DNA of 64,000 nt from contig NZ_FNCY01000008.1 in assembly GCF_900099695.1 (NCBI RefSeq), positions 88,785 through 152,784 on the forward strand, read 5' to 3'. A program made the translations under genes and the position numbers. Each line of letters opens with the position of its first letter. Within the stretch, counting starts at the first letter, position 1. Positions 41,639 to 50,821 of this stretch are shown here, one piece after another. Source of the stretch: Propionivibrio dicarboxylicus (GTDB taxonomy: Bacteria; Pseudomonadota; Gammaproteobacteria; Burkholderiales; Rhodocyclaceae). The notes under the pieces were generated by a model, which was not told the DNA's origin, made no database searches, and saw nothing but the letters and a program-made list of their open reading frames with translations.

Positions 41639-44335
41639 CTAGCGACCAATCCATTTCAAAAGTGTCGCGAATAACTTAGAACGATCCACAGGTTTGGCGA
41701 TGTGATCGTTCATCCCCGAGGAAAGACAAGCCTCTCTGTCCTCACCGTAGGCACTGGCAGTCATGGCTACGATGGGAGTACTTCTGTTTAGCGAATTGGC
41801 TCTAATCATTTTTGTCGCCTCCAGTCCATTCATTATCGGCATTTGCATGTCCATTATGATTAAGGCATATTTGTCCTTTTCGGCCAAGGAAAGCGCTTGG
41901 GAACCGTTCTCGGCATCATCTACACAGAATCCGATTGATTCCAGATGAGAGCCGACGATCTCCCGAATGATTGGGTCATCTTCAACAAGGAGGACTCGTG
42001 TACCCGGGAAGTTCTGCTTTAACAGTTCTTCGATATTGGAAGAGTCTTCGGTTTGCTCCTGAATTCTCGAAAAATCCCTCTTCAAAGGAAGTTCAAACCA
42101 GAAAGTACTGCCAGATTCAGGTTCGCTTACCACTCCAATCTCTCCACCACTTAGTTGGACTAAGCGCTTGCAAATTGCCAATCCCAATCCAGTACCGCCA
42201 TATTGTCGGCTTGTACTGTTATCGGCTTGTTCGAAAGATTGAAATAGCCTTGCCTGTGCACCTAAGTCGATTCCGATACCGGTATCTGCAACTTCGAAAC
42301 GAATTCGTACAGAGACAGAGTCTTCCGAAACAGGCGACGCCTTCAACGTCACCGATCCATGTTGTGTAAACTTGATAGCATTCCCGAGAAGATTGAGGAG
42401 AATTTGTCCTAGCCGCAAGGGGTCACCACGAAGCGGTAACTCTTTGAGCGAGTCGTGAGCATCGGTGATTAGTCGCAATCCCTTATCAGCGGCCTTAAAT
42501 TTAAGAGTCCCCACTATATTGTCGATGCAGGAGGCGATATTCAGCGGCACGTCTTCCAATACCATGCGATCGGCTTCGATCTTTGAGAGGTCTAATATAT
42601 CGTTAAGGATTGATAGTAGATGGTCGGCGGAGCGCCGCGCTTTGGCAAGGTACTCTTTCCCTTTAGCGTCTGCAGTGCATCGATTGGCCAGTTCAATCAT
42701 TCCTATCACACCGTTCATCGGGGTACGCAGTTCATGGCTCATGTTGGCAAGAAACGTACTTTTTGCACGACTGGCCGCTTCAGCCGCATTTTTTGCATCA
42801 GCCAATTCGACCGTGCGCGACGCCACGAGGGCCTCCAGATTTCCACGATAGCGAAGAAGCTCAGCTTCAGCGCGTTTTCGATCTGTAATGTCGCGAAATA
42901 CCGTGACAGAGAAGCCAGAAAACGCTCCTCTATCATCAAGTATGGGGCGACTTGCGACCTCAACATCTAGTGGAGCACCAGATTTCGTCACAAACTGTCG
43001 CTCGCCGGAGAACAGGCCTCCATTGCGAATAGTCAAGTCAATCGGGCATTCACAACCTGATACGCAGTCGTCATTCGCGTGCCGATGAAACAACTCATGC
43101 CCGACCTTACCAATTACTTCGCCTGAGGAGAAACCCAATAACTCGGCAAACGCCGGGTTGATTGAGGTGACTCGACCATGAGCATCCATCACATAAATAC
43201 CATCGGCAATCGTGTCGGTAATTGCTCTAAAGCGTCGGCTCTGGAGGGCGAGTGCCTGCCGGGCACAAATAACGCGCCAAGTAAGCAAGAATAAAAGAAA
43301 CAATACAACACTCGTTGCAAAGGCTTCTTGATAAAAACTAACCCGGAGTGTCCCAAGTGTCGGAGCCGGCGCGTACGCGACGATATATGCCGTCAAATTA
43401 CCAAGTACATCGTGTACCGGAACAAATGAGACAGCCCAATCTTCGAGATCCGACATATCTGGTCTGCTATTACTAGCACTAAGATTTACGGACAAACTAA
43501 AGCGTTCGCCTTTGGTCATGCCGGTGTGCAATTTTGGCATGTTGGCTAATATCCGATTTAATTCCTGTACCTGCACAGATGGGGGAGGAGGCGAGTCAGG
43601 CAACCTCAGATGCACGTCTTCTGTGTACCAATCAGGATTTGGCTTCCAACGTTCATAGATGCCCTTTAAATCACTAAAAAGTGCGGCATCTACTCCCCTT
43701 CCAAGTAACACAAGTGCGTAATCGCGTTCCGGATCGTTGCGCATCATGGCATCGCGCACACTCCTGAATGGGATACTGGTTTCAACGCTGCCTAAATGTC
43801 GCTTCCCCAGAAACAAGGGGGTGACATAGCGAAATCCGGAAAAAACGCGGCCAGGTTCAAATGAAGTGACAGGTCGAAGTTCCGTGTTTGCGATACGAAC
43901 CGAGGGCCTGATATCCCAAAGAGAATCACCGTATTTGTCAGGCGCATGAAAGCGCAAATAGGCCTCAGACGATGCAGTATGAAATTGAAACTGACGAATC
44001 CCGAGTTCGACCAAGCGATCGTAGGTTGACGCCAATCGACGATAAAGATGACCGCGGGCTAACGGATCACCATCAAGGCCTGCAGCAAAAATAGCGAGAA
44101 CTTCCGGACGACAGACTATCTCGTTAACTATCAGATCGTTCACTAAGGAAAAACTGTTAACACTCGCTCGATAGGCAGTAGCGGCAACGGCAATGTGTTG
44201 ATCGAGATATTGTTCCTCTTTACTTAACCAATTAGCATGAAGTAGCCAAAGCGCACCCAACCAGATGAGTACAAATAGCGAGATGAAGAATACTCGCAAG
44301 CGCCAATCGATTTTGAGGTCTCGCTCGGCAAACAC
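41639..44335 (-). CDS. Hybrid sensor histidine kinase with PAS and receiver domains
   Basis: 898 residues. An N-terminal helix (LRVFFISLFVLIWLGALWLL), a periplasmic sensor of about 300 residues, a second helix (EAFATSVVLFLLFLLTWRVI), PAS (ITDTIADGIYVMDAHGRVTS), HisKA with phospho-His in MSHELRTPMNG, the HATPase boxes (NLLGNAIKF, DTGIGI, GTGLGLAICK) and a receiver with Asp in ALIIMDMQMPIMNG. The PAS contains a Cys pair (CVSGCECP). It starts with GTG that overlaps the TAG of the PhnD-like gene by one base, so the binding protein is likely the ligand sensor for this kinase. Confidence 0.9.
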   Translation of the reverse strand: MFAERDLKIDWRLRVFFISLFVLIWLGALWLLHANWLSKEEQYLDQHIAVAATAYRASVNSFSLVNDLIVNEIVCRPEVLAIFAAGLDGDPLARGHLYRRLASTYDRLVELGIRQFQFHTASSEAYLRFHAPDKYGDSLWDIRPSVRIANTELRPVTSFEPGRVFSGFRYVTPLFLGKRHLGSVETSIPFRSVRDAMMRNDPERDYALVLLGRGVDAALFSDLKGIYERWKPNPDWYTEDVHLRLPDSPPPPSVQVQELNRILANMPKLHTGMTKGERFSLSVNLSASNSRPDMSDLEDWAVSFVPVHDVLGNLTAYIVAYAPAPTLGTLRVSFYQEAFATSVVLFLLFLLTWRVICARQALALQSRRFRAITDTIADGIYVMDAHGRVTSINPAFAELLGFSSGEVIGKVGHELFHRHANDDCVSGCECPIDLTIRNGGLFSGERQFVTKSGAPLDVEVASRPILDDRGAFSGFSVTVFRDITDRKRAEAELLRYRGNLEALVASRTVELADAKNAAEAASRAKSTFLANMSHELRTPMNGVIGMIELANRCTADAKGKEYLAKARRSADHLLSILNDILDLSKIEADRMVLEDVPLNIASCIDNIVGTLKFKAADKGLRLITDAHDSLKELPLRGDPLRLGQILLNLLGNAIKFTQHGSVTLKASPVSEDSVSVRIRFEVADTGIGIDLGAQARLFQSFEQADNSTSRQYGGTGLGLAICKRLVQLSGGEIGVVSEPESGSTFWFELPLKRDFSRIQEQTEDSSNIEELLKQNFPGTRVLLVEDDPIIREIVGSHLESIGFCVDDAENGSQALSLAEKDKYALIIMDMQMPIMNGLEATKMIRANSLNRSTPIVAMTASAYGEDREACLSSGMNDHIAKPVDRSKLFATLLKWIGR

Positions 44336-45180
44336 TAGAAATTTCCTTCAGTTGGAATATCTTTTTTCTTGTATAGCACCCGCATTGGATTGTAATCAAT
44401 GTCCTCTGCTGATACGGCCCCATGACGAACATTATCTCCCCATGTAGCACGAGTGTTCGAATCCACTTCTAAAAGTGCAATACGAACACTTTCTATTGTC
44501 TCTTTCGAAAGACGTTGGCTGTTGGCTATTAGTCCCAACGCGGGCAGCGCGGCCGTCTCTGCAAGCCTGATAACACCCAGGTGCGCATATTTAGCCCCAA
44601 TTGCGCTCTTGACCACGCCGAGATCGTAATCGCCTCGCACTACGGCCAAAGCAACTGCGTCGTGGGCATTCAAATATCGATATTTGTTCGATTCAATATG
44701 CGTCCCGGCCATATGCAAGAGTCCGTCAGCTGCGAAATAACCGCAAGTTGACATCGGCTGAGTAAGTGCAATTTTCAGATTGCGCGGAAATTTCAACTTA
44801 CGATCATTTCCAGCAAGAGCGATCATGGCACAAGTGTAGGCTGCTTCGCCGTTTGCTTCCCTAAATTTAACTACGGGCTGAGCGGCAGGGAACACCTTCT
44901 TTAGTGCGACATATGGCAATGGTCCGAGATAAGCTAAATCAATCTTTCCGGAACGAAATTTGTCGAGAATTTCCTGATTGGATTTGGAGTACTCAATGCG
45001 AAACACCATGCCTAGTCTTTGCTCCAAATAACTGAGCAATGGTTTCCATTGCCCAATGACGAGTTCCGGCGATTCCATTGGCATTGGTGCGAACACAACG
45101 ACCCTATCTGCCGCATATCCTAAATCAATGCAGACACACATCACCACCCAAAGCATAGTACTAAAGCATATTCTAGGCAT
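44335..45180 (-). CDS. PhnD-like periplasmic binding protein (phosphate/phosphonate type)
   Basis: About 281 residues with a signal peptide (MLWVVMCVCIDLGYAA). PhnD-family elements include VFAPMPMESPELVIGQWKPL, FRSGKIDLAYLGPLPYVAL and ALTQPMSTCGYF. The start at 45180 is chosen because GGCGAG lies seven bases before it; ATGs at 45204 and 45237 are in frame. No permease or ATPase gene is present, and the hybrid kinase starts within its stop codon. It therefore probably acts as a sensory binding protein, in the manner of TorT or HptA-type modules. The ligand is unknown: phosphite, phosphonate, phosphate or another oxyanion. Confidence 0.84.
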   Translation of the reverse strand: MPRICFSTMLWVVMCVCIDLGYAADRVVVFAPMPMESPELVIGQWKPLLSYLEQRLGMVFRIEYSKSNQEILDKFRSGKIDLAYLGPLPYVALKKVFPAAQPVVKFREANGEAAYTCAMIALAGNDRKLKFPRNLKIALTQPMSTCGYFAADGLLHMAGTHIESNKYRYLNAHDAVALAVVRGDYDLGVVKSAIGAKYAHLGVIRLAETAALPALGLIANSQRLSKETIESVRIALLEVDSNTRATWGDNVRHGAVSAEDIDYNPMRVLYKKKDIPTEGNF

Positions 45181-45607
45181 TTTCGTACTCGCCACCCGAA
45201 GCATAGTCCACGTGATGAATTCTGGAGTGACATCCATAAAATTTCAAGAATTCAATCGCATTCAACCAACTTTGCGACTGTCGGGGTTCGTCTAGTTGAG
45301 GTCGTCGTATTATTCTTCGCTGAGAGCATTCACTTTAGTCCAAATCTACCTCTGTGGTAGTGTCGATTGGGCGAAATCTCTTATCGTTGTGGCGAAACTG
45401 AAGACGCCTTTAAGGCAGATGTTGCTGTCGCCATGAGTGATGGCCAGACTAAGACCGGGTCTATGTGCCGCAGCGAATGAATGTTAAGTACAATCGACTG
45501 CCGGGAATTGAGGCGGAACTCGGCAAGGTAACCCGCTTCGGGCGTTGACTGTTTATTCTCAAGGGCAGAGAAACTATTGGCGATTTTTCTGCATTTTTTT
45601 GGAAAGA
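45181..45607. other. Gap before the HAD gene, no gene seen
   Basis: Short open frames only, without motifs. The 5' half would hold the promoter of the PhnD-like/kinase unit. Confidence 0.4.
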
Positions 45608-46084
45608 ATGCGCGTGATTGAGATAGGAATTCCGGGTCGTCAGAAGATTTCTTTGAGTCATCTCGTCCTCGATTTCAATGGCACCCTGGCCTGTGATGGA
45701 CATCTATTGCCCGGGATCAAGGATCGACTGGCAGTCTTGGCGGAGAAACTGCATGTTCATGTGGTGACTGCCGACACCTTTGGTCTTGTTCGGGAAACAA
45801 CGTGTAATGTGCCATGTTCTATCACTATTCTTTCCCCGGGGCTGCAGGCCGAGTCGAAACTATCCCATGTGCAGACGCTTGGGACCGAATCATGCGTTTG
45901 TATCGGTAACGGCTATAACGACCGGTTGATGGTGCAGGATGCTGCGGTTGGGATTGCGGTTGTTCAAGGAGAAGGGGCTGCCACTGAAACGATGCTCGCG
46001 GCTGACGTTGTCGTGACGAATATTTTTGACGCTCTGGACCTCCTTGTCTCCCCTCTGCGCCTCGGGGCCACACTGAGGGATTAG
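45608..46084 (+). CDS. HAD-family hydrolase, soluble P-type-ATPase-like
   Basis: 158 residues. It matches the catalytic core of P-type ATPases without membrane parts: nucleophile Asp in LVLDFNGTLACDG, then VHVVTADTFG, and CIGNGYNDRLMVQDAAVGIAV, the hinge/metal motif. Such stand-alone domains are proposed to be soluble phosphatases or ATPase subunits. The ATG at 45608 follows GGAAAG; the 21 codons upstream in the same frame are not conserved. It stands alone between the PhnD-like operon and the ArsR gene, so its partner is unknown. Confidence 0.78.
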   Translation: MRVIEIGIPGRQKISLSHLVLDFNGTLACDGHLLPGIKDRLAVLAEKLHVHVVTADTFGLVRETTCNVPCSITILSPGLQAESKLSHVQTLGTESCVCIGNGYNDRLMVQDAAVGIAVVQGEGAATETMLAADVVVTNIFDALDLLVSPLRLGATLRD

Positions 46085-46243
46085 CCAGAAATCTGACCTG
46101 ACTTTTGGCTAAAAGCCGGCACTTGACTTTTTTGTGGGCTCTTTGATGCCATGCTGATGTAATTTATGTCAGGAAAATTCCAGAGGAAACGGCGCATAAA
46201 AACGGTCGAATTCCTTCGCTCGGATCTCCTTGAGGACGCTGCT

Positions 46244-46531
46244 TCAGTACATTTCTAGAGCTGCTCGTAAGAGCAATACTAGTTTCGGATCCGAAATAGA
46301 GTAATAGATGTTATGCCTGGATCGACGGGGAGTTACCAAATGGCTAAACACCAATTTGTGAAGATGCTGTGAGACTAAAGGTTGAGACATACCGAGAATC
46401 TCAACCAACTCATTTACGCATAGTTCGCGATTATCGAGTGCATACAACACTCGCAAATTATTCACGCTCGAGAACCCGTGCCACATTGCGGCTTCTCTTG
46501 GAAATTTTGAAGGGTCAAGTCTAGGTCTCAT
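46244..46531 (-). CDS. ArsR-family transcriptional regulator
   Basis: 95 residues from the ATG at 46531; a TTG at 46576 would add 15. The winged helix is SVNNLRVLYALDNRELCVNE, then LGMSQPLVSQHLHKL and the wing RRSRHNIYYSI. It is clearly a paralogue of the ArsR protein encoded at 54605 (shared LRVLYAL, E.CV.ELV..LG.SQ.LVSQ.L). No typical metal-binding ELCVCDL motif; the Cys in RELCVNEL could be the sensing residue. Upstream lies the palindrome at 46646 that also occurs before the cyd/CoA-disulfide-reductase operon, trxC and iscA, which suggests autoregulation and a regulon. Confidence 0.8.
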   Translation of the reverse strand: MRPRLDPSKFPREAAMWHGFSSVNNLRVLYALDNRELCVNELVEILGMSQPLVSQHLHKLVFSHLVTPRRSRHNIYYSISDPKLVLLLRAALEMY

Positions 46532-46645
46532 GCTCAACGATTGGTTCAGCGTAATAACACTTAAGGACTCCCTCAAGCCTCTTCCAACTCCAAAAAGGGA
46601 CCGTGCAGACCATACATCGGAAACAACCCAAGCAACAGTCTTATA

Positions 46646-46659
46646 TTAGCATATGCCAA
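46646..46659. promoter_or_regulatory. Palindromic operator TTAGCATATGCCAA upstream of arsR
   Basis: Near-perfect palindrome around GCATATGC. On the minus strand it reads TTGGCATATGCTAA and continues into TATAAG, a plausible -10, so the site overlaps the promoter of the ArsR gene. Related sites occur at 59739, 61275 and 63296. Confidence 0.6.
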
Positions 46660-46770
46660 TGATTGGTTGTGAGCACTAAATAGCGACCTACGACGTTCAG
46701 TTGTAGCCCCTTGACTATAAGATGCTATGCCGTTTGTGTAATGAAACACGCTTCCGCGCTTGGTCTCGAA

Positions 46771-48054
46771 CTATTGGCTACCCATTAGTAAATTCGGCAA
46801 CCAATCGCTCAACGCCGGAAAAATTGAGATGAGAAATAATACGAGGAGGTTAGCAATCAGAAACGGCATCGACCCCCTGAATATCTGAACGATGCTCAAG
46901 CCGGAGATCGTCGAAACAACGTTCAGACACATGCCGACCGGCGGCGTGACAAGACCGATGGCCAAACCAACAATCAGAATATTGCCGAACTGAATCGGAG
47001 AGACTCCCAAAAGCTGGAGTGGCGGCAGAAAAATCGGCGTCAACAGCATGATGGCGGGGCTCACATCAACAAAGAAACCGATGGCCAGAATGACCACATC
47101 AACAACGAGCAGGGCGGCGACAGGTGAGAGATGCATCTGCACAAACAACAAACCAACCGCTTCGGTGACATGCTCTAGTGCCAGAATCCACGTAAAAACG
47201 CCGCAGAAAGCGATGATGATCATCACATTTGCACTACTCAGGATGGCGTCCTTGAAAAGCCCCGGCAAGTCGCGAATCTTCATTTCCTTGTAAACGAAAA
47301 GACCCACGAGTAGCGAATAAAGCGTACCGATTGCGGCGGACTCTGTCGCCGTGGTGATGCCGGAAACAACCGATCCCACGACAATAATCGGCATGGCAAG
47401 CGCCGGCAACGCATGCTTGCAGCATTCCCCGATCACTGCGGCGGAGAGATCGACGTCTTCGCACGGATAGTTGTGGCGGCGAGCCATGAATACGGTAATG
47501 GCCATCATCATGACCCCCACCATCAACCCGGCGATCATGCTCCCCAGAAACAGCTTTCCGACCGATTCCGATGCAACAAAGGCATAGATCACCATCGGAA
47601 TGCTTGGCGGGATGATCATGCCCATGGTCGACGCCCCCGCAACGAGCCCGGCGGCGAAACGCAGCGGATATTTCCGCTTTTTCATTGCCGGAATCATGAC
47701 CTGACCGATCGAGGCCGCATCGGAAACAGAAGACCCCGAGATGCCACTGATGATCATGCTCGCCATGATGCTGACATGGCCGAGACCGCCTCGCAGGCGT
47801 CCGGCAAACAGCATGCAGAAATCGATCAACCGGCTGGTCAGGCCGCCGTGGTTCATGAAATGCCCCATGACGATGAACAAAGGCAAGGCAATCATCACCG
47901 AAGAATCCATCCCGGAAAATACGCGGGCCGGCAGGACGGTGATGAGGGTCGGCTGATGTATCAGGAAATACAAGAGCCCCGATGTGCCCATGGAATAGGC
48001 GACAGGCACGCCCATGATCAGGAGTACGACCAGACTGCAAAGAAGCAATGTCAT
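46771..48054 (-). CDS. dctM: TRAP transporter large permease subunit (DctM)
   Basis: Integral membrane subunit with about a dozen helices, 427 residues; carries solute with Na+ or H+ coupling. Family elements are MDSSVMIALPLFIVMGHFMN, SMIISGISGSSVSDAASIGQ and the end GSMPFLIANLLVLFLIS. The ATG at 48054 overlaps the dctQ stop by four bases; the much longer open frame upstream is a shadow of dctQ. Last gene of the unit aldolase-dctP-dctQ-dctM. Confidence 0.88.
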   Translation of the reverse strand: MTLLLCSLVVLLIMGVPVAYSMGTSGLLYFLIHQPTLITVLPARVFSGMDSSVMIALPLFIVMGHFMNHGGLTSRLIDFCMLFAGRLRGGLGHVSIMASMIISGISGSSVSDAASIGQVMIPAMKKRKYPLRFAAGLVAGASTMGMIIPPSIPMVIYAFVASESVGKLFLGSMIAGLMVGVMMMAITVFMARRHNYPCEDVDLSAAVIGECCKHALPALAMPIIVVGSVVSGITTATESAAIGTLYSLLVGLFVYKEMKIRDLPGLFKDAILSSANVMIIIAFCGVFTWILALEHVTEAVGLLFVQMHLSPVAALLVVDVVILAIGFFVDVSPAIMLLTPIFLPPLQLLGVSPIQFGNILIVGLAIGLVTPPVGMCLNVVSTISGLSIVQIFRGSMPFLIANLLVLFLISIFPALSDWLPNLLMGSQ

Positions 48055-48587
48055 AGCGCCCCCCTGTTTTCTTCCGAGTTGCTTGCAAACATGGTCACCA
48101 GTCGAGTGACGCAGAACAGCACCGAAAAGGCACATCCGATAGGCATGGCGACCTGGACCAACCCCTCCGGCACATGCAGGACGGGGTGTTCGCTGCCTCC
48201 GACGGCGCCCACCCAGTCGATGCTGTACTTGAACAGGAATGCGTTCAACATGCCGACGATGACGAGATTGGTCCCATCGACGATCCGGCGCACGCGCGCC
48301 GAAAGACAATTCACAAACGTATCGACGATGATGTGCCGACTCCGTGCAATGTCGACCGCCCCGCCAAGCGCGGTAGTGTAAATAAACAGCATGACGCCGG
48401 CCTCATTGGCGCCAACAATCGTTGTATTGAAGAGATAGCGCAAAGCGACAAGAACGATGACCAGAACAAATATGACGATGCATAGCACCATCACCAGCCA
48501 CTGCAGAACTCCGGACAGCGCACCTTCCCATCGGCGCATCCGATTGTTCCAGCAACCGCAAGATACCGTCGCGGAAGAATCACTCAT
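48051..48587 (-). CDS. dctQ: TRAP transporter small permease subunit (DctQ)
   Basis: 178 residues, four membrane segments with the DctQ pattern (LQWLVMVLCIVIFVLVIVLV, GANEAGVMLFIYTTALGGAV, RHIIVDTFVNCLSARVRR). It works with DctM and the periplasmic DctP. It lies between dctP (58 bp) and dctM (4-base overlap). Confidence 0.86.
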   Translation of the reverse strand: MSDSSATVSCGCWNNRMRRWEGALSGVLQWLVMVLCIVIFVLVIVLVALRYLFNTTIVGANEAGVMLFIYTTALGGAVDIARSRHIIVDTFVNCLSARVRRIVDGTNLVIVGMLNAFLFKYSIDWVGAVGGSEHPVLHVPEGLVQVAMPIGCAFSVLFCVTRLVTMFASNSEENRGAL

Positions 48588-48645
48588 GGTTGTGTAACCC
48601 TCTCGTTATTCGCACCGGCAGCCGCCTGGGCTGCCGGCGTCTCCA

Positions 48646-49635
48646 TTACTTGCTTGCTGCAATCGCTGCCTGAATCTCGCTTTCCGAGAACGTGCCGTCC
48701 TTGACATAGCCATCCCAGACGGGTTTGACCTTGGCCACGAACTTCACACGACTCTCGGCTGAGATCGAATTGACTGTCATGTTCTTCTTGAGCGTTTCCA
48801 TATAGTTGGCTTCAGAAGCGAGCCAGTTGGTGTCGCTCCACTCCATCGCTTCCTTAGCCGCCTTGTTAAACACCGCTTTCAGCTCTGCCGGTAGCGCCTG
48901 GTACCACTTGAGATTCACCATGAAAGGGTCCGGATGAATCTGATAGTCGACTATCGACAGATATTTCTGGGCTTCGTAGAACTTCATCTCGGCGATATTC
49001 GACGGCGGGTTCTCCTGCCCATCGACGACGCCCATCTTCAGCGCCATGTAGGTCTCGCCATAGGGAATCGATTGGGGATTGGCACCGAGCGCCTGCATTG
49101 TCTTGACGATCGTCTCGATCGGCGGCGTGCGAATCTTCAAGCCTGCCGCATCTTCCGCCGTGTTTATCGGCCGTTTGCTGTTCGAAATCTGCCGAAAGCC
49201 CCCGGCAACGCCCGTCGCTGGAATGTAATAGCCATTCGCCTCGGCATGTTTGGCGATGTCAGAACCGAAACTGCTGCGCATGGCCTTCAACACCGCGTCG
49301 GTACTGCTGAACAGGAAGGGCAGCGTGTATATCAGGAATTTCTTGTTGGCCTTCGTGAAAGCGCCTCCGCGTGTCCCCTGCACGCTTCCCATCTTGACCA
49401 TGTCCATAACCTCGGGCTCGTTGCCGAGGGCGCTGGCAGCGAACAGCTCGACCGAGATTCTGCCATTACTGGCCTTTTCGACATTTTGCTTGAACATCAA
49501 CATGGATTTGTGACGCACGCTGGATTCCGGCTGCGAGTGCGCGAATTTGAAATTGAATTCGGCGGCAAAGGCCGGCAACGCAATAGTCATACAGACTGCA
49601 GTCAGGCTCAGGGACTTCAGAAACAATCGACGCAT
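48646..49635 (-). CDS. dctP: TRAP transporter periplasmic binding protein (DctP)
   Basis: 329 residues. Signal peptide (LFLKSLSLTAVCMTIALPAFA), then FKFAHSQPESSVRHKSMLMF, LKIRTPPIETIVKTMQALGA and YGETYMALKMGVVDGQENPP, which contain the conserved carboxylate-binding Arg. The ligand is probably a carboxylate, such as a sugar acid. The ATG at 49635 is chosen because AGGAGG lies nine bases upstream; the frame begins ten codons earlier. The neighbouring HpcH/HpaI aldolase suggests that the imported acid is degraded by retro-aldol cleavage. Confidence 0.88.
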   Translation of the reverse strand: MRRLFLKSLSLTAVCMTIALPAFAAEFNFKFAHSQPESSVRHKSMLMFKQNVEKASNGRISVELFAASALGNEPEVMDMVKMGSVQGTRGGAFTKANKKFLIYTLPFLFSSTDAVLKAMRSSFGSDIAKHAEANGYYIPATGVAGGFRQISNSKRPINTAEDAAGLKIRTPPIETIVKTMQALGANPQSIPYGETYMALKMGVVDGQENPPSNIAEMKFYEAQKYLSIVDYQIHPDPFMVNLKWYQALPAELKAVFNKAAKEAMEWSDTNWLASEANYMETLKKNMTVNSISAESRVKFVAKVKPVWDGYVKDGTFSESEIQAAIAASK

Positions 49636-49699
49636 GATTGACATCCTCCTCTGTGGTTTACGCAATATGATGTTTGGATCAGAAGCGTGCTCTGCGGTG

Positions 49700-50491
49700 C
49701 TATTGGCGCTGACGAATCTGTTCGACGCAGTCCGTCATGATGGTCTTGAAGGCCGTTTGCAAGTGGTACATGTCGTTTCCGAGAATCAGCATATTCACCC
49801 CTTTGGCGATCATGTCCATGGCATTTTCAATGGTTGGCGGAACGACTGGGCACATCATCCCGACGCCTTTGGCGCGCGCCCTTGTCTCAATCTTCTTGTA
49901 GGCATCAATCAGGGATGGATGATCGATCTTGTAGCCGATGGGAAGATTGGCGGAGAGGGAATAGTCGATCGGCCCAAAATTGATCGCATCGATGCCATCG
50001 ATCGAAAGGATGTCATCGACGTTGTCGGCAAATTCATAATCCTCGGCCATCGGAATAATCAGGCTTTCCTCGTTGCTTCGGCGGATGTATTCCTCCCAAC
50101 TGAATCCGGGTCCGCCAAACGCGGCCGCCCGCACATTCGATTCGGCGCCCCGGCGTCCCACGGGGGGAAACTTGGCGGCCCGAACGATTTCGGCAGCTTC
50201 TTCCTTTGTGCGTACGTGCGGTATGACGACCCCTTCCGCCCCCATCTCCAAGGTCTTGCGAATATCCACTTCGTTCGTTCCCGTCAGGCGAACGACTGAA
50301 GAAATGCCGGCGAGGCGGGCCGCCATGATTTGGCGCTCAAGTTCGGGACCGACCCCGATCGAGGTGTGCTCAACATCGAGATAGACAAAGTCATAGCCCC
50401 AATTGCCGACACTCTCGATGACGCACGATGCGCCTGTAAAAATCGCAAATCCGAACACCGGTCCGCGTTTCATTTTTTGCCTGAGATTCAT
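49700..50491 (-). CDS. HpcH/HpaI-family aldolase
   Basis: 263 residues. Class II pyruvate-type aldolase with metal ligands in YLDVEHTSIG and NFGPIDYSLS, and with AEGVVIPHVRTKEEA. It cleaves 2-keto-3-deoxy acids or 4-hydroxy-2-oxo acids to pyruvate and an aldehyde. The ATG at 50491 is chosen because AAAGGAGAGG lies just upstream; 31 upstream codons in frame have no family similarity. First gene of the TRAP unit, under a strong promoter, and divergent from a TetR regulator. The true substrate is unknown. Confidence 0.84.
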   Translation of the reverse strand: MNLRQKMKRGPVFGFAIFTGASCVIESVGNWGYDFVYLDVEHTSIGVGPELERQIMAARLAGISSVVRLTGTNEVDIRKTLEMGAEGVVIPHVRTKEEAAEIVRAAKFPPVGRRGAESNVRAAAFGGPGFSWEEYIRRSNEESLIIPMAEDYEFADNVDDILSIDGIDAINFGPIDYSLSANLPIGYKIDHPSLIDAYKKIETRARAKGVGMMCPVVPPTIENAMDMIAKGVNMLILGNDMYHLQTAFKTIMTDCVEQIRQRQ

Positions 50492-50588
50492 ACCAAAAAC
50501 CTCTCCTTTAAGCGCGGCAAAGGCAAAACTGCTTGCTGATCCGTGCCATGGGTTAATGATGCTGGGGACGTGCGCGACCCACACAAGC

Positions 50589-50646
50589 TACCAAACAGTA
50601 GGTGTGGAGTAATGGCTTTATAGACTGATTGGTAGGTCGTGTCAAC
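50589..50646 (-). promoter_or_regulatory. Promoter and operator pair for the aldolase-TRAP operon
   Basis: On the minus strand, TTGACA (50641-50646) is followed after 17 bases by TATAAA (50618-50623), an almost ideal sigma-70 promoter. The element CTACCAATCAGT lies in its spacer (50625-50636), and an inverted, nearly identical CTACCAAACAGT is at 50589-50600 just past the start site. These look like repressor half-sites for the divergent TetR protein. Confidence 0.7.
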
Positions 50647-50821
50647 ACTGCCGCCGGTCAGTCTGGCAGCAACGGGAAGTTCAACCGAAAATTAGGCAAC
50701 AAACAGGAGACGCCGGGCCAGCGCCACGACGCTGGAACACCATACCGAAAACTCCGAGAACTCTGCTATATTTGCAGTGTCGGCGACAAGATCCATACCA
50801 CTATAACCATACCTTTGACGC

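Noticed and set aside
48054-48309. Upstream extension of dctM by 85 codons
   Set aside because: The extension lies inside dctQ in another frame and is Arg/His-rich; the ATG at 48054 overlapping the dctQ stop is the real start.
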